This document shows positions 10,101 to 17,123 of a stretch of DNA of 23,650 nt, one piece after another (the stretch's first letter is position 1; every line of letters starts with the position of its first letter). The DNA lies in IMG/VR virus record IMGVR_UViG_3300030012_002187, positions 1-23,650 of that record. The stretch is one strand, 5' to 3'. The DNA is from a virus. A model generated the notes under the pieces. The model saw nothing but the letters and a program-made list of their open reading frames with translations. It made no database searches and was not told the origin of the DNA. The position numbers and the translations under genes were made by a program.

Positions 10101-13100
10101 TGCTGACAGGTGATGCTTCTGTACGTGCACGATATGTAGCGGACCCCGACAATAAGTTAACCAAATCAGAAGTGATGGCTTCATTAATTATAGGGCAACG
10201 TCAAGTTGGTGTGGGTAAAATAGTACAAGAAGATGAACTAGCAAACACTCTTAAATGGATGTTAGACCGATGCTTTTATCAAAAGCGTGGTGGGATTGCT
10301 ACACAAAGTGCTGGTGATGACATAACGGGTATGTCAAGCATATTAGATGCTGACATATTTACACCCGAAGCACGTGAGGAAATAGGTAAGTTTTTGGAAG
10401 CAATAGCCAAAGATGCGACAAACAATCCAAGGGTTATGTGGCCTAGGTTTCAAGAAGTTGTCAATGATTTAGACGACATGCTTGCAAACAATGAACCACT
10501 ACAAATACTAAAAGATGACGGTAGTATTCAAGAGGTGCTGATAGTAAAAGATGGTTTGCAATATACAAATCTTCGAACAGTTTCTAACGTCGAACTTGAA
10601 GATATAATGGAAGAGATGACAATGGGTGCATACTTCCATGCTGAAGGTCGGAGAGTAAATCATCGATATTTAGTTGAAGTAGTTGACAAGCAAATGGAGC
10701 AACTTAACATTGAAAACATAGTACCAGGTTCCGGTGTAACACAAGATACTTTTGAAAGATTAGTACGTGAGTCGTCGGAGTTTGTGTGGAACAAGAATAA
10801 TTATTCGTATCAAAAGCAGTTGGAACTAGTTGAGGAATCATTAAGGCAAGGTCATTTACAAGACATCTTAAAAGAAGCAGGCGACCAAGTAAACATAGAC
10901 ACTACGGATATAATCAAAAGCATTTACAAAGAGTTTGATGAATACATAAAGAAATCATTTACTGACATCAAACAAGAGGTTGAAGACCTAAGCAAACAAA
11001 TAAACGAAGATTTAAATAAAGAATTAGAATCTTTACGATCTAAGTACGAAACCAAATTAAAAGATGAACAAAAGCAAGTCAAAAATACATTAAACACTAG
11101 TGAACAGCAAGAAATAGCTCAAGTAAAGTTGGATGCGGAAAGCAAAATAGGCAATGTAAAATACAGAAGTCCAGCTGCAAAAGCTATACGTAAAGTAAGA
11201 GACACTACTATTAGAACCATAGAACGCAAGTATGTAAAATTGCGCAGTGATAGTAAAAAGGCTGTGAATAGCAAGATAAATCAAGAAGCCGCACAAGAAC
11301 TACAAAGAGCGCAGCGAAATGCGCAACTTAAAATAGAATCAAATGTCAAGGTTATTGAAGAAGGCGAGGCTCAGTTTCGTGAAATGTTTGATATAAACAT
11401 GCAAAACAAATCACCAATTGAAGCACTAGAGTTTTTCGTAACAGAGTATGGAACTGAAGTCTCTAGTGATTTTGAAACTGTATTGCGCAATATACGAAAC
11501 AAAACGTTGCCAGATGAAACAGTAGACCAAGTTTCTAGAATGGCACTTGACTATGTAACAACAGCACTAAGAAAAGGTGGTGTTGACACCGCCGTAGCAC
11601 CAACACTAAATCAACTAGACGATAAAATGAACGCATTGTTTAAACCTGGCAATGAAGATTTTGGCATAGCTATACTTGGTACAGAGTTTGAAGAGTTACG
11701 TAAAGACTACGCAAAGATAGGTATTCAAGGTGCACAAGAAAACATAAAGAAGGTACTACAATCCGAACCAGGTGCGAGTACATTTCTACGAAAACTATTT
11801 AACATACACCAACCTATATTTTACTTTACAGTATTGGGGGCAAGGACAAGGTTTCACGGTATGAACTTTTTGACTGCACCCTTCTTAATTTACCAAACAC
11901 TAGGTAGGTTTACAAACCCTCTTAAAGGTATGGAAGTGGTCTTGAAGGGTGGAAGAATAGGTGCTAAAGGTGCAAACGATGTCGCTGTACGTAGTGCAGA
12001 TGGTTTGACTTTTACCAATAGGCAAATCTTTGAACGTATTGAGCGTAGTGGTGTAAAGTCTGAGTACAGTTTTATTCAGTCGGCTATGCGTGATGGTACA
12101 TTGTTGCGATACATGAAGAACTATGAAAATGCAAACATTGGTTTTGGTAAAAAGTTTTACGACAACCTTATGAGTTGTATTGACTCTATAAATTCGGTTG
12201 GAACGCAAACGGATATGGCATGGCGATCATCAGTATTTATAGATGCTATAAAGGAAGGCAGTAGTGTAGAAGAAGCAACTGATTTAGCTCGACGTTCTTT
12301 GTTTGACTACAATGACCTTTCAAAACTAGAACGTGAATACGTTATGAGTGCCACAGTGTTTTGGAACTTTCAAAGACAAAATATAGTTGGTTTTATAAAG
12401 TCACTTCTAGACCCTAACAAGTTAGGTAGATACATTCGGATGTACAAGTTGAAGCGTGATATGAATGCTATATTTGCAGACAACAATGATGGCAAGCGCA
12501 TACCATATGAAATGTACATGCCTCAATACACACAAACACGAATCATATTTGGTCAACAACAAGGTATTGCTGACAATCGTCAATTGCTCATGTCGCCTTC
12601 AATACCCGGCTTAGAAGCATCTATGTTTTTAACAGATGTGACTAGCAACCCACTTTCAACAGTACAAGAGAAAGTAAATCAGTTATTGCGTCCCGATTTG
12701 CGATTGCTGTTGGGAACCAAGCAGCAGAAATACAAGGCTTCAATTGTAAATCCAGAGTACATTACAAATCTAGCTCGGCATGACGACGACCCTCAAGTAA
12801 TTGCGGACAACCTATCTGTACTTATGGGTACAACAATCGAACCCAAGTATGTGGGAACAAATACTGTTGGTAACGTCAATGGGTATACTTATCCACTGGA
12901 TGACGCACAACAACAGACATATGCGTATTTCCAAGACGCAGTGGCATTGATTGGTGCAACGACGGCAATTAATGACTACTCCCGCATATTGAATCCCGAA
13001 GGCACAACATACGAAGGGTTGTCTCCATTGCAACGTATGCTGGCACTGACAGGGGCGTTGACACCAGCAAGACAAAAGAGTATTGTGGATCAACAAATAC

Positions 13101-13219
13101 TGAATGTTAAACGTCAAATAAGCGAACTTCGCAAGATGCAAAATCTACAACGGTCTAGAGCACAAGGTGATATAATCAGAGGGGCAACCCAACAAACAGA
13201 CTTATCCGAACAGGAGTAA
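7106..13219 (+). CDS. Giant internal / DNA-ejection virion protein (2037 aa)
   Basis: The ATG follows the previous TAA directly (TAAATG). The product is about 2037 residues and mostly helical. Residues about 515-548 form a Gly/Ala-rich apolar stretch (LSPDIAVIAGAVKGAKAG) that could insert in membranes. Residues about 1272-1430 are a long Lys/Glu-rich coiled coil. Residues about 1565-1600 are aromatic and apolar (PIFYFTVLGARTRFHGMNF). Near residue 1732 the pattern FDYNDLSKLEREYV, followed by FWNFQRQNIVGFI, resembles a conserved block near the C-terminus of large phage internal proteins. The family role is to build a channel or travel with DNA during ejection. I see no polymerase, transglycosylase or protease motif that I can defend. 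Confidence 0.6.
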   Translation: MAQTGLFSKNLSKDLEKFGVVNPPSDLELAELPVDLQRQLAETIGATAVASEVLDRTPEQREEQLKKIYTILGQAQEPKHGSYSERAKKTKEPPPPLETIPTGAPPIKASTALKTQQTVSGRPAQTLADVTLTIRTKMPQTLATMMTPDGQRLFTDEEIPQQVRAFESLYEQLQIENAAYAGVGAPRKNEVELYEQALDEFVNILSGNIPVLSEEEVDPEMQGLTASPYVNAYSKQIVPGSIPDYTPAQLKYFKKLNKEKVDKYVNRNYEQFLQTAPRMFYVKKNGIETTISQPVLDHIVSSPTAAIIFSPEIDDEIRQQYEDVYFSLPAVRLNSGDYGVNTYEARAMAKVKAINDLQVGQWFQDPDQKARILADVDKFKEVGIMETRTPFGGTGESNFAQYARVVMSPLTAFASITQSKAEKEVAKVIGAGAEALEAVGILPQLPEGESYYDPDMASRVRLKQRKKDAALYTGRLTMFDEEIAPDSILGEMVDAVARNRGHLDFNTDLAEGLNIDGATKLGMQAAGFTADLLSPDIAVIAGAVKGAKAGAKMFQVQKQVMGADNWKAFKEGFDQLQRTAMTEVFDEANLISLTAELVSPKAAKNLKNTAYGDIRLYMSDDMARNLEARTLLQDGRVDDLIAADLQDTVYAKAYYELGGSQQADAVFFAKMNENEKVSDMIKEYDEMSNILSDAESLGYDEAVRLSRTAKSDIKGSTYKKLDEIYNRAGKQPDVKDVADQVNNAQRMLATVYGRGLFFESSPVIGGLDNIVAITRNTFGTPQSRSELLATAMLTKLSTSIQEIRRMPVSRQVKPVEFASYNLYGADRVAKQGREEVMYDLTNMTAANKGILEESILELDAPQTYKNYLMDMVRNKNRIFESDINELVMKNRDDVAIGRRDVFTTENINALPKSQQQKLLEPANSLARIDWRNGFFGQAFDKADDMFGIGDLFKTKKAAENAQKNLTNDVQTFEQARMLNEIQKEMAQLPLQLNREFRELLTGDASVRARYVADPDNKLTKSEVMASLIIGQRQVGVGKIVQEDELANTLKWMLDRCFYQKRGGIATQSAGDDITGMSSILDADIFTPEAREEIGKFLEAIAKDATNNPRVMWPRFQEVVNDLDDMLANNEPLQILKDDGSIQEVLIVKDGLQYTNLRTVSNVELEDIMEEMTMGAYFHAEGRRVNHRYLVEVVDKQMEQLNIENIVPGSGVTQDTFERLVRESSEFVWNKNNYSYQKQLELVEESLRQGHLQDILKEAGDQVNIDTTDIIKSIYKEFDEYIKKSFTDIKQEVEDLSKQINEDLNKELESLRSKYETKLKDEQKQVKNTLNTSEQQEIAQVKLDAESKIGNVKYRSPAAKAIRKVRDTTIRTIERKYVKLRSDSKKAVNSKINQEAAQELQRAQRNAQLKIESNVKVIEEGEAQFREMFDINMQNKSPIEALEFFVTEYGTEVSSDFETVLRNIRNKTLPDETVDQVSRMALDYVTTALRKGGVDTAVAPTLNQLDDKMNALFKPGNEDFGIAILGTEFEELRKDYAKIGIQGAQENIKKVLQSEPGASTFLRKLFNIHQPIFYFTVLGARTRFHGMNFLTAPFLIYQTLGRFTNPLKGMEVVLKGGRIGAKGANDVAVRSADGLTFTNRQIFERIERSGVKSEYSFIQSAMRDGTLLRYMKNYENANIGFGKKFYDNLMSCIDSINSVGTQTDMAWRSSVFIDAIKEGSSVEEATDLARRSLFDYNDLSKLEREYVMSATVFWNFQRQNIVGFIKSLLDPNKLGRYIRMYKLKRDMNAIFADNNDGKRIPYEMYMPQYTQTRIIFGQQQGIADNRQLLMSPSIPGLEASMFLTDVTSNPLSTVQEKVNQLLRPDLRLLLGTKQQKYKASIVNPEYITNLARHDDDPQVIADNLSVLMGTTIEPKYVGTNTVGNVNGYTYPLDDAQQQTYAYFQDAVALIGATTAINDYSRILNPEGTTYEGLSPLQRMLALTGALTPARQKSIVDQQILNVKRQISELRKMQNLQRSRAQGDIIRGATQQTDLSEQE

Positions 13220-13222
13220 ATT

Positions 13223-13645
13223 ATGAAAACAGGACACAAAGACCATCCAAGTATCAACGATACAAACGTAGCAGCAGTTGCTCAAAACTTTGACGCAACT
13301 AAATTTCACAAACATTCATTGGTTGTGCCGGAGCAAATCGACACATCCGGTAAATTCTTAGGTCGCATAGAATCTATTGTCGTTCGCTGCACTGGTTTGG
13401 GTGGTAGTAATACCAGTCTAACGCTTAAAGGATGCTGGGATGCTGCTGGTGATCACGTATGGTTCCCAGACACAGCCGGAACCATTGCTACTGGTGTAAC
13501 TACAACCACAACGGGTAGTGCTGCATATGAGTTTAAACTCCCAGTACAATCGTATTTTGACAATGCAGATGTATATCTGTTCTTTAAAATCAATGGTTCT
13601 GGAAACATCACAATTGACTACTCGCAGATTGTTTGGAGTGAATAA
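13223..13645 (+). CDS. Small virion structural protein, unassigned (140 aa)
   Basis: AGGAG lies in the stop region of the giant gene, and the ATG is four bases past that stop. The product is Thr/Gly/Asp-rich and beta-prone, with a Val/Thr-rich stretch (TIATGVTTTTTGSAAYEF) and a final strand ending IDYSQIVWSE. It reads like a single beta-sandwich domain, as found in decoration or fibre-tip proteins. It shares one base with the next start codon and lies in the tail-fibre block, so an accessory to the fibre or a tail decoration is plausible. I do not recognise the family. Confidence 0.45.
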   Translation: MKTGHKDHPSINDTNVAAVAQNFDATKFHKHSLVVPEQIDTSGKFLGRIESIVVRCTGLGGSNTSLTLKGCWDAAGDHVWFPDTAGTIATGVTTTTTGSAAYEFKLPVQSYFDNADVYLFFKINGSGNITIDYSQIVWSE

Positions 13646-13902
13646 TGCCAGTTGCCAGTCCATTTGAAACGGCTGGTGGTGGAGAGGTCAATCTTGAGTA
13701 TGAAGACATTAGTGCACAGACGGACGGTTCCACCCAAAGTTTCACAGTAAGCAGTGACTACAAATCCGGTTCATTACAGGTATATTGGAATGGACTCCTC
13801 CAACTGTTCACGGACATTGGAGAGTTGTCTGTTACCAATTTCACAACTACATTTATACCGGCTAGTGATGATTCCCTAGTCGTCATATATATACTAAAAT
13901 AG
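13645..13902 (+). CDS. Single-domain fibre-tip-like protein (85 aa)
   Basis: The start overlaps the previous stop by one base (TAATG), with GGAGTG upstream. After a 15-residue tail, the whole protein looks like one small beta domain: QTDGSTQSFTVSSDY, then LQVYWNGLLQL, and a last strand DSLVVIYIL. The same order of elements forms the last 85 residues of the neighbouring 533-aa fibre (GDGSATTFDAS, AIVFRNGLAM, DQITVMYFSL). The two are probably paralogous modules, one free and one fused. A role as a receptor-binding or capping domain is inferred from that similarity. Confidence 0.5.
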   Translation: MPVASPFETAGGGEVNLEYEDISAQTDGSTQSFTVSSDYKSGSLQVYWNGLLQLFTDIGELSVTNFTTTFIPASDDSLVVIYILK

Positions 13903-13911
13903 GAGCCAATC

Positions 13912-15513
13912 ATGGCAGTTCAAATCTCCAAAGAACAAGTAAAAAACAATGCGATTGATTCAACCAAACTGGATGGGTCGTCCAACTATTCATTCTCGAG
14001 TCAGTTACGTTACACTGGTTCTGATACAAACACACAATCAGTAGCAACACGTGGATACGTAGACTCAGTTGCCGCTGGTCTTGACCCTAAACAATCCTGT
14101 AAAGTTGCTACAACGGCAAACATTACATTGAGTGGAACACAAACCATTGATGGTGTATCGGTATCTGCTAACGACCGTGTACTCGTTAAGGACCAAACGA
14201 CTGGTTCTGAAAATGGTATCTACATTTGTAGTGCTGATGCTTGGTCACGTTCGTCGGACATGGCTGTTGGTAGTGATGCTGCTGGTAATCAAATGTTTAT
14301 TGAGCAAGGTACTGTTAATGGAGACCTAGGATTTGTTTGTGTTAGCAACAAAGGTTCTGCCGTAGTTGGAACAAATAGTTTAACATTTAGCATCTTCTCT
14401 AGACAGTCAGATACAGAAGCTGGTGCTGCACTTAGCAAGACCGGTAATCGTCTCGATGTTGAGGTAGATGGTTCTTCTATCGAGATTGAATCAGATGCTC
14501 TTCGTGTGAAGGCTTCGGGTATTACCGACAACATGTTGGCCGGGTCCATTTCGAACTCAAAATTGTCGAACTCTACTATCAGTGGTATTGCTCTAGGTTC
14601 TAGTCTGCAGGGCTTGACAGCATCTGCAACAGGTGGTTTGAGCCTGAGTGCTACGTACAATGGTTCTGCTGCTGTATCTGCTAGCATCAACTTAGATGGA
14701 GCAAGTTTGGCTACAGGTTCTAACGGACTTAAAGTTGCCACTGGTGGTATCTCTACTCTAATGTTGGCTGATGATGCTGTAACTTCAGCAAAACTTGCAG
14801 ACGCTTCGGTTGTAACGGCTGCTCTTGCTGGAACTTCCGTCACTGCTGACAAACTTGCAGATAATGCTGTAACTACAGCAAAGATTTCTGATTCGTCCGT
14901 AACTGCCGCCAAACTTGCCGGTTCTATTCCAGCCGACAAACTTGTACTGGGTAACGGTGTAGAAAACTCTGGTGGTTCTCTCATTGTATCTCTTGACGGT
15001 GGTACTTTGGCACTTGGTGCTGGTGGTCTTAGTGTTGCTGCTGGTGGAATTGGTTCTACTGAGTTGGCATCAAATGCTGTAAGCGCAGCGAAGATTGCTT
15101 CAAATGCAGTAGAGACTGCTAAGATTGCTGACGATGCTGTGACTGCAGCAAAAATTGCTGACGCTGCAGTAGACTCTGCTCGCCTAGCATCAAATGCTGT
15201 AACGACAGTAAAAATTGCCGATGCCAATGTGACTGCTGCCAAGTTGAACTTCATGGCATCGTACGAAACATTGTCTGCCGGTGATGGTTCTGCTACTACA
15301 TTCGACGCTTCTGCTGCTGCTGATGCTACCATGCTCGGTGGTGCCATTGTATTCCGAAACGGTTTGGCGATGGGTCTTGTTGAGTCTTCACCTTCAGGAC
15401 AAGACCAGTATACATTGTCTGCGACTGGCGGAAGTGGCGGCGTATTACGTGTGACTTTTGGTGCTGCTCCAAACAGCGGGGACCAAATCACTGTAATGTA
15501 TTTCTCATTGTAA
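13912..15513 (+). CDS. Tail fibre protein with 10-residue repeats (533 aa)
   Basis: AGGAG precedes the ATG by about seven bases. Residues 1-45 hold a fibre-type opening (VKNNAIDSTKLDG). Residues about 50-165 carry a pattern common in phage tail fibres: TRGYVDSVAAGLDPKQ, then ANITLSGTQTIDG, DRVLVKDQT and ENGIYIC. Two arrays of 10-residue repeats (A-V-T-x-A-K-I-A-D type) follow at about residues 287-336 and 387-446, probably a trimeric stalk. The last 85 residues form a beta domain related to the preceding small gene. The product should be the main host-recognition fibre of the virion. A short ORF complementary to this gene is a composition artefact. Confidence 0.8.
   Translation: MAVQISKEQVKNNAIDSTKLDGSSNYSFSSQLRYTGSDTNTQSVATRGYVDSVAAGLDPKQSCKVATTANITLSGTQTIDGVSVSANDRVLVKDQTTGSENGIYICSADAWSRSSDMAVGSDAAGNQMFIEQGTVNGDLGFVCVSNKGSAVVGTNSLTFSIFSRQSDTEAGAALSKTGNRLDVEVDGSSIEIESDALRVKASGITDNMLAGSISNSKLSNSTISGIALGSSLQGLTASATGGLSLSATYNGSAAVSASINLDGASLATGSNGLKVATGGISTLMLADDAVTSAKLADASVVTAALAGTSVTADKLADNAVTTAKISDSSVTAAKLAGSIPADKLVLGNGVENSGGSLIVSLDGGTLALGAGGLSVAAGGIGSTELASNAVSAAKIASNAVETAKIADDAVTAAKIADAAVDSARLASNAVTTVKIADANVTAAKLNFMASYETLSAGDGSATTFDASAAADATMLGGAIVFRNGLAMGLVESSPSGQDQYTLSATGGSGGVLRVTFGAAPNSGDQITVMYFSL
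14770..14919 (+). repeat. Five 30-bp imperfect repeats in the tail fibre gene
   Basis: Five consecutive 30-base units encode ten residues each, of the form D-(D/N/A/S)-A/S-V-T-x-A-K-L/I-A (for example DNAVTTAKIS, DSSVTAAKLA). The units differ at many third positions, so the array is constrained at protein level. It starts exactly 300 bases before the second array. Confidence 0.85.
15070..15249 (+). repeat. Six 30-bp imperfect repeats in the tail fibre gene
   Basis: Six consecutive 30-base units encode SNAVSAAKIA, SNAVETAKIA, DDAVTAAKIA, DAAVDSARLA, SNAVTTVKIA and DANVTAAKLN. They belong to the same repeat family as the array at 14770. The regular ten-residue period points to a repetitive trimeric stalk; recombination between units could change fibre length. 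Confidence 0.85.
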
Positions 15514-15528
15514 GTTGTATGATTGTTT

Positions 15529-15550
15529 GGAGTGTCCTTCGGGGCACTCC
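15529..15550 (+). terminator. UUCG-loop hairpin between fibre and holin-like gene
   Basis: The arms GGAGTGTCC and GGGCACTCC pair over nine positions (one T-G wobble) around a TTCG loop, a very stable tetraloop. The hairpin lies 15 bases after the fibre stop and 10 bases before the Shine-Dalgarno of the next gene. Only ATTTAA follows, not a T-run, so it would be a weak intrinsic terminator at best. An RNA end-protecting or processing hairpin is equally likely. A TATGAT element ends five bases upstream, which leaves open a 5'-terminal hairpin of a lysis-gene transcript. Confidence 0.55.
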
Positions 15551-15569
15551 ATTTAACATTGGAGGTTCT

Positions 15570-15896
15570 ATGGAAGGCGAAGTTTTGCAACTGTTGATGA
15601 GTGGTGGGGCGAACGTTGCGTTTGCAGTATTCCTGTACACTCAGAACAAGGACCTCCAACGTCGTGCCGATGAACGTGAAGAGAAGGCAGAACAGAAGGA
15701 GACAGAACTGCGTGCTAGGTATGACACTGTCATTGAGGGTATGCAGCAAAAAGAAGAGGCAATGAGAGAGACTATTGTGCAGGAGATGACAGACCTAGAT
15801 AAAAGAATGTCATTATTAGAGCAAAGTGTTACAACATTGAGTACAATGATTAGTGAGATTAAAGCATCATTAATTAGGGTGGACAATGCCAACTAG
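15570..15896 (+). CDS. Holin-like small membrane protein with coiled coil (108 aa)
   Basis: GGAGG at 15561-15565 selects this ATG over an in-frame start at 15519 that lies upstream of the hairpin. Residues 5-23 are apolar (VLQLLMSGGANVAFAVFLY), giving one short membrane span with few residues outside. Residues 26-105 are a charged coiled coil beginning NKDLQRRADEREEKAEQK. One N-terminal span followed by a charged helix resembles the BhlA/UviB type of holin-like proteins. It sits just after the tail fibre, a usual lysis position, but no endolysin is visible nearby. A membrane anchor or spanin-like role is an alternative. Confidence 0.5.
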   Translation: MEGEVLQLLMSGGANVAFAVFLYTQNKDLQRRADEREEKAEQKETELRARYDTVIEGMQQKEEAMRETIVQEMTDLDKRMSLLEQSVTTLSTMISEIKASLIRVDNAN

Positions 15897-16170
15897 AAAA
15901 AAACGGACTCCAGCACGTGGTAAACGATTTGTCAAGGTTGTCAAGAATAAGAAGACTGGTAGAACACGAAAGGTGTCCTATGGGCAGGCAGGCAAGTCGA
16001 AGAGTGGCAAGGATCGTATACAACCAGGGACAAAGAAGGGAGACTCCTATTGCGCACGCAGTGCAGGCATCAAGAAACGACTGTCTGCAAAGAAACGTAA
16101 CGACCCCAACAGCCCCAACAACCTATCACGCAAGAAATGGAAGTGTCGTGGTAAAAAATCCATGCGTTAA
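15886..16170 (+). CDS. Short lysine/arginine-rich protein with Cys motif (94 aa)
   Basis: The gene overlaps the previous one by 11 bases, with AGGGTGG upstream. The product is strongly basic throughout, with two cysteines (56 and 87) in a conserved-looking tail: KKGDSYCARSAGIK, then DPNSPNNLSRKKWKCRG. I recall this pattern from small uncharacterised proteins of marine phages and large algal viruses, including as fused domains. The charge suggests nucleic-acid binding, perhaps DNA condensation in the virion, but this is inference. It forms a pair with the next basic gene, at the end of the late module. Confidence 0.6.
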   Translation: MPTRKKRTPARGKRFVKVVKNKKTGRTRKVSYGQAGKSKSGKDRIQPGTKKGDSYCARSAGIKKRLSAKKRNDPNSPNNLSRKKWKCRGKKSMR

Positions 16171-16197
16171 CGTACATCTTCAGGTATACTTGTACAT

Positions 16198-16551
16198 ATG
16201 AGTAAAGACGCATGCTATCATTCGGTCAAGAGCCGATACAAAGTTTTCCCATCAGCTCGTGCATCACAGGCAATAGCCAAGTGTCGCAAGAAGAAAGGGC
16301 AGGTACGCAAGAGTAAGAAAGGAGCCGCTCTCAAACGATGGGACAAAGAGAAGTGGAAGGACCAGTCTGGCAAGGCGTGTGGTACAAAAAGAAAAGGTAC
16401 ACCCTATTGCAGACCGTCTAAACGTGTTAGTTCTAAAACACCACGTACCCGTAGCGAGATGTCTAAGTCTCAATACCGTTCTAAGGTTTCACAAAAGTCT
16501 AGGGTTGGTCGTGGTAAAAGAGTAACCCCATTACGAAGGAAAAAATCATGA
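16198..16551 (+). CDS. Short basic Cys-containing protein, DUF5872-like style (117 aa)
   Basis: The product is very basic. Its N-terminus ACYHSVKSRYKVFPSARASQ and the following AIAKCRKKKG match a motif (C..VK.RYKVFPSA.AS.A..KCR) that I associate with small DUF proteins of marine phages and giant algal viruses. A second part (RWDKEKWKD, CGTKRKGTPYCRPSKR) resembles the companion W..EKW.D...PC domain. Four cysteines (6, 29, 61, 71) could bind metal or form disulfides. The start has only a poor Shine-Dalgarno (AGGT, 13 bases away), and a GTACA/TGTAC inverted repeat sits between it and the previous stop. Molecular function is unknown; binding of packaged DNA is possible. Confidence 0.6.
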   Translation: MSKDACYHSVKSRYKVFPSARASQAIAKCRKKKGQVRKSKKGAALKRWDKEKWKDQSGKACGTKRKGTPYCRPSKRVSSKTPRTRSEMSKSQYRSKVSQKSRVGRGKRVTPLRRKKS

Positions 16552-16724
16552 ACTCAGATTTACTTGCACTTACACCGGAGCTTGTTTTATTCATCAAAAA
16601 ATTGGTACAACACTCACGTGGTGGTCTTACCAAAGATGAGCGTCAAGAGTTGGCAGCAGATTTGATCAACTTGTTGTACAAGGTATTGAAAGAACTTGTT
16701 GACATTGACGAAGAGCAAGGTTAA
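16548..16724 (+). CDS. Small helical protein, unassigned (58 aa)
   Basis: The ATG overlaps the previous stop (ATGA), with GAAGGA at 16535-16540. The product is one acidic helical domain: TPELVLFIKKLVQ, then a turn SRGGLTKDER, then QELAADLINLLYKVLKEL. The helix-turn-helix layout with a GG turn looks like a small dimerising bundle. It is the last gene before the terminator that ends the late transcript. I do not recognise a family; an accessory to the basic proteins or a lysis regulator are guesses only. Confidence 0.6.
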   Translation: MNSDLLALTPELVLFIKKLVQHSRGGLTKDERQELAADLINLLYKVLKELVDIDEEQG

Positions 16725-16748
16725 ACTTCTACAACACCAATCACTACT

Positions 16749-16792
16749 GGAGTTTAGGGCTGGCCAGCCTCTGAACTCCTTTTGATTTTTTT
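16749..16792 (+). terminator. Rho-independent terminator of the late module
   Basis: Arms GGAGTTTAG and CTGAACTCC (one T-G wobble) enclose the self-complementary GGCTGGCCAGCC. They are followed by TTTTGATTTTTTT. The T-run makes it directional for the + strand and it lies 24 bases after the last late gene. It overlaps the last codons of the convergent HTH gene, so that gene's C-terminal codons double as terminator. Confidence 0.85.
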
Positions 16793-17050
16793 ACGCCACC
16801 TAGCTTCAACCATCTTCATTTCGTCCATACTGGTAATCGCTTCAAACATGAGTTGTGTGGGACTCCGATTCTCTTTGTTGGCTATGACAGTAACCAGTAC
16901 AATTAGATTGCTCATGCGTGGCTCATACGCTCCAGATAGGTACTTGTTGATAGTGTTGACGTGGAGTCCTGCTCTATCAGCCATGTAGGTTGTACTGATC
17001 GAGTTTCGATGCATTGCCTTGTTGAGCCATGAACCAAATCCCTTAATCAT
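16754..17050 (-). CDS. XRE-type HTH regulator with extended C-terminus (98 aa)
   Basis: The ATG at 17050 follows a GGTGGTGGTG stretch; a longer in-frame form would add a Val-rich peptide without better support. Residues 20-42 form a Cro/CI-type helix-turn-helix (STTYMADRAGLHVNTINKYL), followed by SGAYEPRMSNLIVL as in XRE proteins. The last 30 residues are charged (VEARWRKKIKRSSEAGQP). It should bind a palindromic operator as a dimer and act as a repressor or Cro-like protein. It is the last gene of the leftward operon but appears to have its own promoter at 17124-17152. The C-terminal codons lie in the late terminator. Confidence 0.75.
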   Translation of the reverse strand: MIKGFGSWLNKAMHRNSISTTYMADRAGLHVNTINKYLSGAYEPRMSNLIVLVTVIANKENRSPTQLMFEAITSMDEMKMVEARWRKKIKRSSEAGQP

Positions 17051-17067
17051 CACCACCACCACTAACA

Positions 17068-17090
17068 GAAATGGGTGCGGAACCACCCAC
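17068..17090 (-). other. Leader hairpin before the last HTH gene
   Basis: GGGTG at 17073-17077 and CACCC at 17084-17088 form a five-base-pair arm around a six-base loop in the leader of the 98-aa HTH gene. It is weak and has no T-run, so it is more likely a leader structure than a terminator. Confidence 0.3.
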
Positions 17091-17102
17091 ACCCAAACCT
17101 AC

Positions 17103-17117
17103 CATGCACGGAGCATG
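17103..17117 (-). promoter_or_regulatory. Inverted repeat at predicted +1 of the internal promoter
   Basis: CATGC and GCATG are separated by five bases. On the - strand the repeat begins six bases after the -10 box at 17124, that is at the predicted start of transcription. It could be a 5'-terminal RNA stem-loop or an operator. The spacing is the same as at 21483 and 21769, but the sequence is unrelated. Confidence 0.55.
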
Positions 17118-17123
17118 TAAAAT

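Noticed and set aside
7106-13219. Virion RNA polymerase as an identity for the giant protein (N4 analogy)
   Set aside because: The size is suggestive, but I could not find T7-type polymerase motifs in the residues read; internal/ejection protein fits better.
14289-15749. A 486-codon open frame on the - strand opposite the tail fibre gene
   Set aside because: It is complementary to the repeat-rich fibre codons, whose regular composition avoids stops on the other strand. It also crosses the hairpin and the holin-like gene and has no ribosome-binding site; the + strand gene has clear fibre motifs.
16171-16197. A promoter with TATACT just before the 117-aa basic gene
   Set aside because: No -35 match at 16-18 bases, and the start would fall at the ATG; it may be chance.
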